In this document: positions 9,588 to 18,245 of the stretch, piece by piece
Layout of the letters: each line of letters starts with the position of its first letter
How positions within the stretch are numbered: the stretch's first letter is position 1
DNA from: Streptomyces bathyalis
GTDB lineage: Bacteria > Actinomycetota > Actinomycetes > Streptomycetales > Streptomycetaceae
Assembly (NCBI RefSeq): GCF_015910445.1
Contig: NZ_CP048882.1
Coordinates: 6,817,501-6,881,500 of the forward strand
Length of the DNA stretch: 64,000 bases
Direction of reading: 5' to 3'
Notes under the pieces: model-generated
The model's input: only the letters and a program-made list of their open reading frames with translations
The model's database searches: none
Told to the model about the DNA's origin: nothing
Translations under genes and position numbers: made by a program

Positions 9588-11024
9588 ATGCGATTTCTGA
9601 ACGACCAGCAGCCCCCGTACGACCTGACGTACGACGACGTCTTCATGGTGCCCGGCCGCTCCGCGGTCGCCTCACGGCAGGGCGTGGACCTCGCGTCCCC
9701 CGACGGCAGCGGCACCACGATCCCCCTGGTCGTCGCCAACATGACGGCGATCGCGGGCCGGCGGATGGCCGAGACCGTGGCACGCCGCGGAGGCCTCGTC
9801 GTCATCCCGCAGGACATCCCGATCGACGTCGTCACCGAGGTCACCGCCTGGGTCAAGCGCCGGCACCTGGTGCTGGACACCCCCATCACGCTCACACCGC
9901 ACCAGACGGCCGCCGACGCGCTGTCCCTGCTGCCCAAGCGGGCGCACGGAGCCGGTGTCGTGGTCCAGGACGGGCGTCCCGTCGGCATCGTCACCGAGTC
10001 CGACCTGACGGGCGTGGACCGCTTCACGCAGCTGTCAGAGGTGATGTCCCGCGATCTGCTCGTCCTCAAGGCGGACGTCGACCCGAGTGAGGCGTTCGAC
10101 CAGCTCGACAGCGCGCACCGCAGGCTCGCCCCCGCCGTCGACGCCGACGGGCGGCTCGTGGGCATCCTGACGCGTAAGGGCGCGCTGCGCGCCACGCTGT
10201 ACACCCCGGCGACGGACGCGGCAGGTCGGCTGCGGGTGGCCGCCGCCGTCGGCATCAACGGCGACGTGGCCGGCAAGGCGCGGGCGCTGCTGGAGGCCGG
10301 CGTCGACACCCTCGTCGTGGACACCGCGCACGGCCACCAGGAGCGCATGGTCGACGCGCTGCGAGCCGTGCGGGCCCTCGGCCCGCAGGTGCCCGTCGCC
10401 GCGGGGAACGTCGTCGCCGCCGAGGGCGTACGCGACCTCATCGAGGCCGGGGCGGACATCGTCAAGGTCGGTGTCGGACCGGGCGCCATGTGCACCACGC
10501 GGATGATGACCGGTGTCGGCCGTCCGCAGTTCTCGGCCGTGCTCGAATGTGCCGCCGAGGCGCGCAAGTACGGCAAGCACGTCTGGGCCGACGGCGGCGT
10601 GCGGCATCCGCGGGACGTCGCCATGGCACTGGCCGCCGGTGCGTCCAACGTCATGATCGGCTCGTGGTTCGCCGGTACGTACGAGTCGCCCGGAGACGTC
10701 CAGCACACCCCCGAAGGACGGGCGTACAAGGAGTCGTACGGCATGGCGTCGGCACGTGCCGTGCGCCACCGCACCAGCGAGGAGTCGGCCTACGACCGTG
10801 CCCGCAAGGCCCTGTTCGAGGAGGGCATCTCGACATCGCGGATGTTCATCGACCCGGCGCGGCCCGGTGTCGAGGACGTCATCGACGCGATCATCGCCGG
10901 GGTGCGGTCCTCGTGCACGTACGCCGGCGCGGCGTCCCTCGAGGAGTTCGCGGAGAAGGCCGTCGTCGGCGTGCAGAGCGCCGCGGGGTACGCGGAGGGC
11001 GAGCCGCTGCACGCCAGCTGGTGA
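9588..11024 (+). CDS. guaB1: GuaB1-type GMP reductase (IMPDH/GMPR family with CBS domains)
   Basis: TIM-barrel nucleotide oxidoreductase of 478 residues starting MRFLNDQQPPYDLTYDDVF. A CBS-domain pair is inserted at about residues 100-205. The flexible active-site loop is VGVGPGAMCTTRMMTG with catalytic Cys302. Actinobacteria carry this GuaB1 in addition to the true IMP dehydrogenase, and the mycobacterial GuaB1 has been shown to be a GMP reductase, converting GMP to IMP with NADPH for purine salvage. The ATG at 9588 has GAGAG upstream and is the usual family start; an in-frame ATG at 9558 would add ten residues. The hairpin at 11051-11078 probably ends the transcript. Confidence 0.88.
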   Translation: MRFLNDQQPPYDLTYDDVFMVPGRSAVASRQGVDLASPDGSGTTIPLVVANMTAIAGRRMAETVARRGGLVVIPQDIPIDVVTEVTAWVKRRHLVLDTPITLTPHQTAADALSLLPKRAHGAGVVVQDGRPVGIVTESDLTGVDRFTQLSEVMSRDLLVLKADVDPSEAFDQLDSAHRRLAPAVDADGRLVGILTRKGALRATLYTPATDAAGRLRVAAAVGINGDVAGKARALLEAGVDTLVVDTAHGHQERMVDALRAVRALGPQVPVAAGNVVAAEGVRDLIEAGADIVKVGVGPGAMCTTRMMTGVGRPQFSAVLECAAEARKYGKHVWADGGVRHPRDVAMALAAGASNVMIGSWFAGTYESPGDVQHTPEGRAYKESYGMASARAVRHRTSEESAYDRARKALFEEGISTSRMFIDPARPGVEDVIDAIIAGVRSSCTYAGAASLEEFAEKAVVGVQSAAGYAEGEPLHASW

Positions 11025-11050
11025 GGGCCCCGGGCGGCCGGTCCGCGGCA

Positions 11051-11078
11051 CCCCCGGGTCCGGGAAGGGGCCCGGGGG
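11051..11078 (+). terminator. Hairpin terminator after guaB1
   Basis: CCCCCGGG (11051-11058) pairs perfectly with CCCGGGGG (11071-11078) around a 12-nt loop, 26 nt after the guaB1 stop. There is no clear U-tract, as is common for high-GC actinomycete terminators. Confidence 0.5.
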
Positions 11079-11174
11079 GCGCTCGCGCCGAGAGCGAAGT
11101 CGCGGCGTGCGTCCGTGAATTCGTCTCCGGACGAATCGCTTCCTGCAAGGGTGGCACCGTGCTGCCATGCCCGT

Positions 11175-11888
11175 ATGACGGCATTCACGCGTGACGGACA
11201 CTCAGGCACCGGCCCCGGCGACTTCACCCGCGACGGCTGCTCGGTGGAGATGTACTCGCGCCTTCCCGCCCACGGCGAGGCCGGCGTCGTGCTGGGGGCC
11301 GTGCCGCCCGGCGCTTCGCTGCTCGAACTCGGCGCGGGAGCGGGGCGGATGACCCGTCCCCTCGTGGCGGGCGGCCTGAAGGTGACGGCCGTGGACGAGT
11401 CCGCGGAGATGCTGGCCCAGATCGGGGACACCGCGCCGACGGTCCTGTCCGCCATCGAAGACCTCGATCTGGGGCGGCAGTTCGACGCCGTGCTGCTCGC
11501 CTCGTTCCTCGTCAACACCGCCGACGACGCACAGCGCGGCCGGTTGCTGAACACCTGCGTGCGGCACACCGCCCCGGACGGCTTCGTCCTGCTGCAGCGC
11601 GAACGCGACGGCCTGCACGAGGGCCTGAGCGCGGGGGACACCTGGCAGAGCGGCCCCGTGCAGGTCTCCATCGTCTCCATCGAGCCGCTCGGCGACGGCG
11701 TCTCGCGCACCTGCATCGGCTACGCCTTCGAGGACGCCCGGTGGACGCAGACCTTCTACTCCCAGAACCTGCCCGAGCCACGGTTCGAGGCGGCACTGTC
11801 CGACGCCGGACTCGCCGTGGACGCCTACCTCACCGACGACCGGACCTGGGTGCGTGCACGCGTGCAGGGTGTGCAGCCGGGTTCCTGA
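11175..11888 (+). CDS. Class I SAM-dependent methyltransferase
   Basis: A 237-residue protein with a Rossmann-type SAM-binding core. Motif I is LLELGAGAGRMTRPL near residues 45-59, followed by an acidic end of strand 2 (TAVDESAEML) and the segment FDAVLLASFLVN. No second domain reveals the acceptor. The ATG at 11175 is preferred because the preceding 20 codons look non-coding, but its ribosome site is weak. It stands alone between guaB1 and the amino-acid permease. The substrate is unknown. Confidence 0.8.
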   Translation: MTAFTRDGHSGTGPGDFTRDGCSVEMYSRLPAHGEAGVVLGAVPPGASLLELGAGAGRMTRPLVAGGLKVTAVDESAEMLAQIGDTAPTVLSAIEDLDLGRQFDAVLLASFLVNTADDAQRGRLLNTCVRHTAPDGFVLLQRERDGLHEGLSAGDTWQSGPVQVSIVSIEPLGDGVSRTCIGYAFEDARWTQTFYSQNLPEPRFEAALSDAGLAVDAYLTDDRTWVRARVQGVQPGS

Positions 11889-12020
11889 ACGTTTCGCCTC
11901 CACGGGCCTCTTGGGCGCAACAGATCGCCGCGTACGCGCAAGGATGCCCAGTTACTCGCCGCCGTCGGTGCCTCGTAGGGTCGTGCGCCGTAGCAGAACG
12001 ACAGCGAGGAGGCCGTTGCC

Positions 12021-13502
12021 GTGTTGGACCAGGGCGCCAGCCCGCAGACACCGAAGATCCCCGGCGGGCGGCAGGGCGGCGTCCCGCGGCTGACGCGCCG
12101 CAAGCCCGTGGAGATGCTCGTCGCCGAGGGCGGCCAAGGCGAGGGCGGTGAACTGCGGCGCAGCCTCGGCCTGTGGCAGCTGACCATGATCAGCATCGGG
12201 GCGACGCTCGGGACCGGGATCTTCGTCGTCCTCGGGGAGGCCGTGCCCGACGCCGGGCCCGCGGTCATCGTCTCCTTCGTCCTCGCGGGCCTCACGGCGC
12301 TCTTCTCCGCCTTCTCCTACGCGGAACTTGCGGGCACCATCCCCGTCGCCGGCTCCTCCTACTCCTACGCCTACGCGACGATGGGCGAACTGGTCGCCTG
12401 GGTGTGCGGCTGGTGTCTGCTGCTGGAGTACGGGGTCTCGGTGGCCGCCGTGGCTGTCGGCTGGGGCCAGTACATCGACGAACTGCTGCACGGAACCCTC
12501 GGGTTGAACCTTCCCCAGGCCCTGTCCGCTCCGCCGGGCGAGGGCGGGCTGTTCAACGTTCCCGCGCTCGTCGTCGTGCTGCTGGCCATGGCATTCCTGC
12601 TCGGCGGCGCCCGGGAGAGCGCGCGTGCCAACACCGTCATGGTCACCGTGAAGGTGATCGCCCTGCTGCTGTTCTGCGCCGTAGCGGCCGCCGGAATACG
12701 GGCGGGCAACTACCAGCCCTTCATGCCGCTGGGCATGGCCGGGGTGAGCGCGGCGGGAGCCACCCTCTTCTTCTCCTACATCGGCTTCGACGCGGCATCC
12801 ACGGCGGGGGAGGAGGCCAAGGACCCGCAGCGCGACCTTCCCCGCGCCATCCTCCTCTCCCTCGTCCTGGTCACCGCGCTGTACTGCCTCGTCGCCGCCG
12901 TAGCCGTGGGTGCCCTGCCCTGGCACAGGTTCGAGGGCAGCGAAGCGGCGCTCTCCGGCATCCTGCACAACGTCACAGGACAGGGCTTCTGGCCCACGCT
13001 CCTCGCCTTCGGCGCCGTCGTCGCCATCGCGTCGGTCGTGCTGACCGTGCTCTACGGGCAGACCCGGATCCTCTTCGCGATGTCACGGGACGGCCTGGTG
13101 CCGGCGGTCTTCTCCAAGGTCGACCCCCGCAGCGGAACCCCGCGCGCCAACACCGTCATCGTCTCCGCGTTCTGCGGGACGCTCGCCGCCGCCGTGCCGC
13201 TCGGCAACCTCGCCGACGCCACCAGCATCGGCACCCTCTTCGCCTTCGGCCTCGTCAACGTCGCCGTGATCGTGCTGCGCCGCACCAGGCCGGAGATGCG
13301 ACGGGCCTTCCGTGTCCCGCTCTCGCCGCTCTTCCCGCTGGTCGGACTGGGCCTGTGCCTGTGGATGATGTTCTCCCTGGACGCCGTCACCTGGGGGGTG
13401 TTCGGCGCCTGGATGGCGGTGGGCGCTGTGGTGTACTTCGGGTACGGGATACGCCGCTCCCGGCTGAGGACGGCACCCGACCCCGCGAGCACGGAAGAGT
13501 GA
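12021..13502 (+). CDS. APC-family amino acid permease (cationic amino acid transporter type)
   Basis: Inner-membrane amino-acid transporter of 493 residues with about 12-14 hydrophobic helices. The N-terminal helix 1 motif LGTGIFVVLG and the FFSYIGFDAASTAGEEAKDP segment are typical of the APC/CAT group, which moves lysine, arginine and other amino acids. It starts with a GTG behind GAGGAGG. An Lrp/AsnC regulator follows 10 nt downstream, and genes for a lysine 2-monooxygenase and its amidase partner come next on the same strand, so lysine is the likely cargo. That assignment is contextual. Confidence 0.9.
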   Translation: MLDQGASPQTPKIPGGRQGGVPRLTRRKPVEMLVAEGGQGEGGELRRSLGLWQLTMISIGATLGTGIFVVLGEAVPDAGPAVIVSFVLAGLTALFSAFSYAELAGTIPVAGSSYSYAYATMGELVAWVCGWCLLLEYGVSVAAVAVGWGQYIDELLHGTLGLNLPQALSAPPGEGGLFNVPALVVVLLAMAFLLGGARESARANTVMVTVKVIALLLFCAVAAAGIRAGNYQPFMPLGMAGVSAAGATLFFSYIGFDAASTAGEEAKDPQRDLPRAILLSLVLVTALYCLVAAVAVGALPWHRFEGSEAALSGILHNVTGQGFWPTLLAFGAVVAIASVVLTVLYGQTRILFAMSRDGLVPAVFSKVDPRSGTPRANTVIVSAFCGTLAAAVPLGNLADATSIGTLFAFGLVNVAVIVLRRTRPEMRRAFRVPLSPLFPLVGLGLCLWMMFSLDAVTWGVFGAWMAVGAVVYFGYGIRRSRLRTAPDPASTEE

Positions 13503-13512
13503 CGGCCCCGCA

Positions 13513-13968
13513 GTGACTCTCAACGACCTCGACGAGCGCATCGTCCACCTCCTCTCCCAGGACGCCCGCCGCTCCTACGCCGACATCGGCGCCGAAGTGG
13601 GCCTGTCCGCGCCTGCCGTCAAACGCCGGGTGGACCGGCTGCGGGCGGAGGGAGCCATCACCGGCTTCACCGTCCGCGTCGACCCGGCGGCGCTCGGGTG
13701 GCAGACCGAGGGCTACATCGAGATGTACTGCCGCTCCAAGACCGTGCCGGAAGACATCCGCCGGGCACTGGCCCGCTATCCGGAGGTGGCCTCCGCCTCC
13801 ACGGTGACCGGCGACGCCGACGCCGTGGTGCAGGTCTTCGCCTCCGACATGCGGCACTTCGAGCAGGTGCTGGAACGCATCGCAGGCGAGCCGTTCGTCG
13901 AACGCACCAAGTCGGTGCTGGTGCTCTCACCGCTGCTGCGCCGCTACACGGCGGGGGCGCCGCGCTGA
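13513..13968 (+). CDS. Lrp/AsnC-family regulator
   Basis: A 151-residue regulator with an N-terminal AsnC helix-turn-helix (residues about 5-45, RRSYADIGAEVGLSAPAVKRRVDRL) and a C-terminal RAM ligand-binding domain. Family members form octamers, sense amino acids and bind arrays of sites. It is co-directional with the permease 10 nt upstream. A hairpin terminator follows, then an intergenic region with repeated GCGCAA-type elements in front of the lysine-catabolic genes. It is therefore the natural candidate to control that pathway in response to lysine. Confidence 0.92.
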   Translation: MTLNDLDERIVHLLSQDARRSYADIGAEVGLSAPAVKRRVDRLRAEGAITGFTVRVDPAALGWQTEGYIEMYCRSKTVPEDIRRALARYPEVASASTVTGDADAVVQVFASDMRHFEQVLERIAGEPFVERTKSVLVLSPLLRRYTAGAPR

Positions 13969-13982
13969 GCGACAGCACCTGA

Positions 13983-14012
13983 CGCCGGGCGGGCGGATGG
14001 GCCCGCCCGGCG
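13983..14012 (+). terminator. Strong hairpin terminator after the Lrp gene
   Basis: A perfect 12-bp stem, CGCCGGGCGGGC (13983-13994) with GCCCGCCCGGCG (14001-14012), closes a 6-nt loop 14 nt after the lrp-type stop. It separates permease-lrp from the davA-davB pair. Confidence 0.6.
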
Positions 14013-14128
14013 GCGGGCAGGTGGTTCGGGGCCACCCGCGGGTGAGGGCCGGAGAGGGAATGAGCCTGATCGCGCCTTCCCGGATCCGGACGGTCCACCG
14101 CGGGGCGCTCACGCCAGGGGGACGATCC

Positions 14129-14293
14129 GCGCAACAGGTTCCGGCCCTCCTGAGCGGGCGATGCCGTCCTGGCTCGAACGGATGCGGCCGCACTCGCGCA
14201 ACGAATTCTCGCGAATGGCCATCCACACGCAACGGAATGCGCTCCGATGCGCAATGGATGAGCCTTGTCCGCCGGATGCCCGGCCCGTACCGT
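14129..14293 (+). promoter_or_regulatory. Candidate Lrp-type site array and promoter of the lysine monooxygenase operon
   Basis: Four related elements stand at 14129 (GCGCAAC), 14196 (GCGCAAC), 14227 (ACGCAAC) and 14249 (GCGCAAT). The last three are spaced 31 and 22 nt, close to three and two helical turns, as expected for a protein binding one DNA face. Just downstream, TTGTCC (14265-14270), a 17-nt spacer and TACCGT (14288-14293) form a plausible promoter, which would leave a leader of about 75 nt before davA. The rest of the 13969-14375 gap shows no gene. Confidence 0.4.
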
Positions 14294-14375
14294 CGAAGTG
14301 TTCCCAGCACATCCGTACGGGCGGCTCCCGGCGCTCGCGCCTGCGCCCGTACACCCGAGCACAGCCAGAGGTCCC

Positions 14376-15176
14376 ATGCCGTCGCTGAGCCTCGCCCTGC
14401 ACCAGGGCCCCGCCGGTGTTCCGCGCACCGTCGAGGACGGTCTCGCAGCACTCGACGACGCCGCACGCGCGGCAGCCGCCGAGGGCGCCCGGCTCCTGGT
14501 CACGCCCGAACTCTCCCTGACCGGCTACGCGTTGGGCGACGACGTCGCCGGTCGCGCCGAGGCCGCCGACGGCCCGTCCGCCCGCGCGGTCGCGGGCATC
14601 GCCGCGGCACACCGCATCGCCGTCGTGTACGGGTATCCCGAACTCGACCCGGACAGCGGCGCGTTGTACAACTCGGCCGCCCTCGTCGGACCCGACGGGA
14701 CCCCTCTCGCCGGGTACCGCAAGACGCATCTCTACGGCGACTACGAACGGCGCCACTTCACGCCAGGGGACCGGCTCGTGGTGCAGGCCGACCTGGACGG
14801 CGTCCGCCTCGGCCTGCTCATCTGCTACGACGTGGAGTTCCCCGAGGCCGTGCGCGCCCACGCCCTCGCCGGAACCGAGCTGCTCGTGGTGCCGACGGCG
14901 CTGATGCGCCCGTACGACGTCGTGGCCGAGACGCTCCTGCCCGCCCGCGCGTGGGAGAACCAGCTCTACGTCGCGTACGCCAACCGCGTGGGCCGCGAAG
15001 GGGAGTTCGACTTCGCCGGGCTCAGCTGTCTCGCCGCGCCCGACGGAACCGTCCCCGCACGCGGCGGCCGGGAGCCGGAGCTGCTGACGGCCCGCATCGA
15101 CTCCGGTCTGCCGCACGCCTCCCGTGCGCAGAACAGCTATCTCACCGACCGGCGGCCCGAGCTCTACACCGCCTGA
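14376..15176 (+). CDS. davA: Carbon-nitrogen hydrolase, probable 5-aminovaleramidase (DavA-like)
   Basis: Nitrilase-superfamily amidase of 266 residues with the full catalytic triad: Glu45 (TPELSLTGY), Lys116 (YRKTHLYG) and Cys150 (LLICYDVEFPE). Its length and segments such as AEAADGP, AHRIAVVYGYPE and the C-terminal YLTDRRPELY resemble the Pseudomonas delta-aminovaleramidase DavA as I know that family. The gene immediately downstream encodes a DavB-like lysine 2-monooxygenase whose product, 5-aminovaleramide, would be the substrate, so the pair makes chemical sense. The ATG at 14376 is the first Met consistent with the family start. A different amide specificity remains possible. Confidence 0.82.
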   Translation: MPSLSLALHQGPAGVPRTVEDGLAALDDAARAAAAEGARLLVTPELSLTGYALGDDVAGRAEAADGPSARAVAGIAAAHRIAVVYGYPELDPDSGALYNSAALVGPDGTPLAGYRKTHLYGDYERRHFTPGDRLVVQADLDGVRLGLLICYDVEFPEAVRAHALAGTELLVVPTALMRPYDVVAETLLPARAWENQLYVAYANRVGREGEFDFAGLSCLAAPDGTVPARGGREPELLTARIDSGLPHASRAQNSYLTDRRPELYTA

Positions 15177-15298
15177 CGCCCGGCCTTCCGGTGCGTGGCG
15201 GCCCGTCCGTCCGCCCGCCGCCGGGCCCGAAGCCCGCACGAGAACGACCGAACCCTGCCCGAGCAGCAACCCGTACCCCGGAGAGGAGAAGTGCGCCG

Positions 15299-17053
15299 AT
15301 GACGTCCACGGTGCCCACAGCCGTACACGAGGAGCAGCAGCCCGCGACCGCGGCCGCCAGGCCGCTGACCATGTCCGGGCCCGACTTCCCGTTCGCCTAC
15401 GACGACTTCCTCGCCCACCCGGCGGGCCAGGGGTCGGTGCCCGCCACGGAACACGGCACCGAGGTCGCCGTGATCGGCGGTGGACTCTCCGGCATGGTCA
15501 CCGCCTACGAGCTGATGAAGGCCGGCCTCAAGCCCGTCGTCTACGAAGCCGACCGCATCGGCGGGCGGCTGCGCACCGAGCGGTTCGAGGGCTGTGAGGG
15601 CGAACTGACCGCCGAGATGGGAGCCATGCGCTTCCCGCCGTCCTCGACCGCCTTCCAGCACTACGTCGAGCTGACCGGCCTGGAGACCGAGCCGTTCCCC
15701 AACCCCCTTGCGCCCGCGACGCCTTCGACGGTCGTGGACCTCAAGGGCACCTCGCACTACGCCCGTACGCTCGATGACCTTCCACCCGTCTTCCACCGGG
15801 TCATGGACGCCTGGAACGCCTGCCTGGAGGACGGGGCCGAATTCTCCGCCATGCAGCGGGCGTTGAGGGAGCGGGACGTGCCGCGTATCCGTGAGATCTG
15901 GTCCCGGCTGGTGCACAAGCTCGACAACCAGACCTTCTACGGCTTCCTCTGCGACTCGGAGTCCTTCGCCTCCTTCCGGCACCGCGAGATCTTCGGGCAG
16001 GTGGGATTCGGCACCGGCGGCTGGGACACCGACTTCCCCAACTCCATCCTGGAGATCCTCCGCGTCGTCTACACCGGCGCCGACGACGACCACCGCAGCA
16101 TCGTCGGCGGAAGCCAGCAACTCCCGGAGCGGCTTTGGGAGTTGGAGCCCGACAAGCTCGTGCACTGGCCGGCCGGAACCTCCCTGGCGTCGCTCCACCG
16201 GGACGGGGGAGACGGCCGGGGCGGCCGGGCGCGAGGGGGACACCGTCCCGCCGTCACCCGCATGCGCCGCACCGCGGGCAACCGCATCACCGTCACCGAC
16301 GCCTCCGGCGACATCCGCACCTACCGTGCGGCTGTCTTCACGGCCCAGTCGTGGATGCTGCTGAGCAAGATCGACTGCGACGACGCGCTGCTGCCCATCG
16401 ACCACTGGACGGCCGTGGAGCGCACCCACTACATGGAGTCCTCCAAGCTGTTCGTGCCCGTGGACCGGCCGTTCTGGCTCGACGAGGCCGTCGACGACAG
16501 GGGCGAGCCGACCGGCCGCGACGTGATGAGCATGACGCTCACCGACCGGATGACGCGCGGCACCTATCTGCTGGACGACGGACCGGACCGGCCCGCCGTC
16601 ATCTGCCTCTCGTACACGTGGTGCGACGACAGCCTCAAGTGGCTGCCGCTCGACGCCGATCAGCGCATGGAGGTGATGCTGAAGTCGCTGGGGGAGATCT
16701 ATCCGAAGGTCGACATCCGCAGCCACATCACCGGCAGCCCGGTCACCGTCTCCTGGGAGAACGAGCCGTACTTCATGGGCGCGTTCAAGGCCAATCTGCC
16801 CGGCCACTACCGCTACCAGCGGCGGCTGTTCACCCACTTCATGCAGGACGACCTGCCGGAGGACAAGCGCGGGCTCTTCCTCGCGGGCGACGACATCTCC
16901 TGGACGGCGGGCTGGGCGGAGGGCGCTGTGCAGACCGCGCTCAACGCCGTGTGGGGCGTGCTGCACCACCTCGGCGGCGGCACCGACCCGTCCAACCCGG
17001 GGCCGGGCGACGTCTACGACGAGATCGCTCCGGTGCTGCTGCCGGAGGACTGA
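15299..17053 (+). CDS. davB: Flavin amine oxidase superfamily, probable L-lysine 2-monooxygenase (DavB-like)
   Basis: FAD enzyme of 584 residues that would oxidatively decarboxylate L-lysine to 5-aminovaleramide, CO2 and water. The dinucleotide-binding fold VAVIGGGLSGMVTAYELM lies near residues 55-72. The sequence follows the lysine/tryptophan 2-monooxygenase subgroup rather than simple amine oxidases: N-terminal GPDFPFAYDDFLAHPAG, internal QVGFGTGGWDTDFPNSILEI, SWENEPYFMGAFKANLPGHY, and the end NPGPGDVYDEI. It follows davA by 122 nt with GAGAGGAG before the ATG. The later pathway steps (5-aminovalerate transaminase, semialdehyde dehydrogenase) are not in this window. Tryptophan or phenylalanine monooxygenase activity is the main alternative. 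Confidence 0.85.
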   Translation: MTSTVPTAVHEEQQPATAAARPLTMSGPDFPFAYDDFLAHPAGQGSVPATEHGTEVAVIGGGLSGMVTAYELMKAGLKPVVYEADRIGGRLRTERFEGCEGELTAEMGAMRFPPSSTAFQHYVELTGLETEPFPNPLAPATPSTVVDLKGTSHYARTLDDLPPVFHRVMDAWNACLEDGAEFSAMQRALRERDVPRIREIWSRLVHKLDNQTFYGFLCDSESFASFRHREIFGQVGFGTGGWDTDFPNSILEILRVVYTGADDDHRSIVGGSQQLPERLWELEPDKLVHWPAGTSLASLHRDGGDGRGGRARGGHRPAVTRMRRTAGNRITVTDASGDIRTYRAAVFTAQSWMLLSKIDCDDALLPIDHWTAVERTHYMESSKLFVPVDRPFWLDEAVDDRGEPTGRDVMSMTLTDRMTRGTYLLDDGPDRPAVICLSYTWCDDSLKWLPLDADQRMEVMLKSLGEIYPKVDIRSHITGSPVTVSWENEPYFMGAFKANLPGHYRYQRRLFTHFMQDDLPEDKRGLFLAGDDISWTAGWAEGAVQTALNAVWGVLHHLGGGTDPSNPGPGDVYDEIAPVLLPED

Positions 17054-17111
17054 ACGGGCCGGTTAACGCATCAGGGCACTGCGCTTGGCGCCGCCACCTG
17101 TCAGGCGAGCC

Positions 17112-18245
17112 TCAGAGTGGCAGGCGCCAGCGGGGGCCGTCGGTGTCGCCGAGCCACACGATCTGATCCCATTCCGTGACGGTCATGCCGAACGCTGTCT
17201 GATCGGGCGCGTCCTGCTCCTGCCACGTCATCAGCGCGTCTTCGACCTGGTCCCACAGGCGCAGCGGGCCGTCCTGATGGACCGCCCAGCCGCCGCCGTC
17301 CGGCTCGGTCCAGGCCTGGGATCCGGTGGCGACGTCGACCAAGGCGACACCGTCCCCCGAACGCGTCAACTCGGCTGAAGGAGCGCCGAGTTGCGCGACG
17401 AACCGCGCTGTCCAGCCCTCCAGCATGTCCGGGTTCACGCGGGTGGCCCGGGTGGTGCCCGGGTGCTGATAGAAGGTGGGCCGCGGCGGGCGTTCATGTG
17501 GCCTGGCGAGCATGTATGTGACGCGGTCGCCGGCGAATCGGCCGCGGGCCACCCCCTCTTCGTCGAGGGCGAGGCGGATCAGCCCGGAGGCGAGCATCCA
17601 CCCGCTGATGGTGGTGGTGATGCTGCCACCGTCCTTGAGCTGCCAGAGCCACGAGGGCGGGATACTGCGCACGGCGCAGGTGGCGATGACGGCGTCGTAG
17701 TCTGCTCCGTCCTGATGGCCGCGCAGGCCGTCACCGACGACGGATGCCGGCCTCCGGCCGGCAGCGTGGAGGTGCTGCGCTGCGGTCGCGGCCAGTTCCT
17801 TGTCGCACTCGACGGAGTACACGAGTTGGTCGCCGAGCCGATGGCAGAGCATCGCCGTGGAATAGCCGGTACCGGTGCCGATCTCCAGCACTTTGTCGCC
17901 GTCGCCGATACCGGCGAGCTCGACCATTCGCATCACCAGAGAAGGCAGGGTGCTCGACGAGGTGGGCCGTCCGGACAGCGGGCCGGTGGCCTCCGCTGCG
18001 TTCATGCCGTCGATCTGCGTAACCCAGGTGGTGTCGGAGTACACCAGGCGGAGCCAGTCCTCGTCATCGAACTGCTCGCGGCGGATGGGATCCCACTGCG
18101 TTCCGTCGGGCCGGAAGACAGCGTCATCCAGAAACAATTCGCGCGGCACAGCTTCGACGGCGGCTCGCCATGCCGGGTCGGTGAGCCGGCCTTGGGCTCT
18201 GAGTTCGCCGACGAGGCCTTGGCGAAAGGATCTGCTGCTCATCAT
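17112..18245 (-). CDS. Protein-L-isoaspartate O-methyltransferase-like RiPP enzyme
   Basis: A 377-residue protein with a PIMT-type N-terminal half (QGRLTDPAWRAAVEAVPRELFLDDAV...) and SAM motif VLEIGTGTGYSTAMLCHRLG, plus a family-specific C-terminal extension. This PIMT subgroup is encoded next to ATP-grasp ligases and acidic precursor peptides. In fuscimiditide biosynthesis the homologous enzyme methylates an aspartate in the ligase-crosslinked peptide, which then collapses to an aspartimide. Here the start ATG overlaps the ligase stop (ATGA), so it is the third gene of a precursor-ligase-methyltransferase operon. It is probably a tailoring enzyme and not a general repair PIMT. Confidence 0.9.
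   Translation of the reverse strand: MMSSRSFRQGLVGELRAQGRLTDPAWRAAVEAVPRELFLDDAVFRPDGTQWDPIRREQFDDEDWLRLVYSDTTWVTQIDGMNAAEATGPLSGRPTSSSTLPSLVMRMVELAGIGDGDKVLEIGTGTGYSTAMLCHRLGDQLVYSVECDKELAATAAQHLHAAGRRPASVVGDGLRGHQDGADYDAVIATCAVRSIPPSWLWQLKDGGSITTTISGWMLASGLIRLALDEEGVARGRFAGDRVTYMLARPHERPPRPTFYQHPGTTRATRVNPDMLEGWTARFVAQLGAPSAELTRSGDGVALVDVATGSQAWTEPDGGGWAVHQDGPLRLWDQVEDALMTWQEQDAPDQTAFGMTVTEWDQIVWLGDTDGPRWRLPL

Noticed and set aside
13997..15298. Long upstream in-frame extension of the lysine monooxygenase frame
   Set aside because: The extra 434 codons are Arg/Pro-rich, overlap the DavA-like gene in another frame, and family members start at the ATG near 15299.
15164..16969. A 601-codon minus-strand frame opposite the lysine monooxygenase gene
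   Set aside because: No recognisable domain and skewed composition; the plus strand encodes a complete flavoenzyme.
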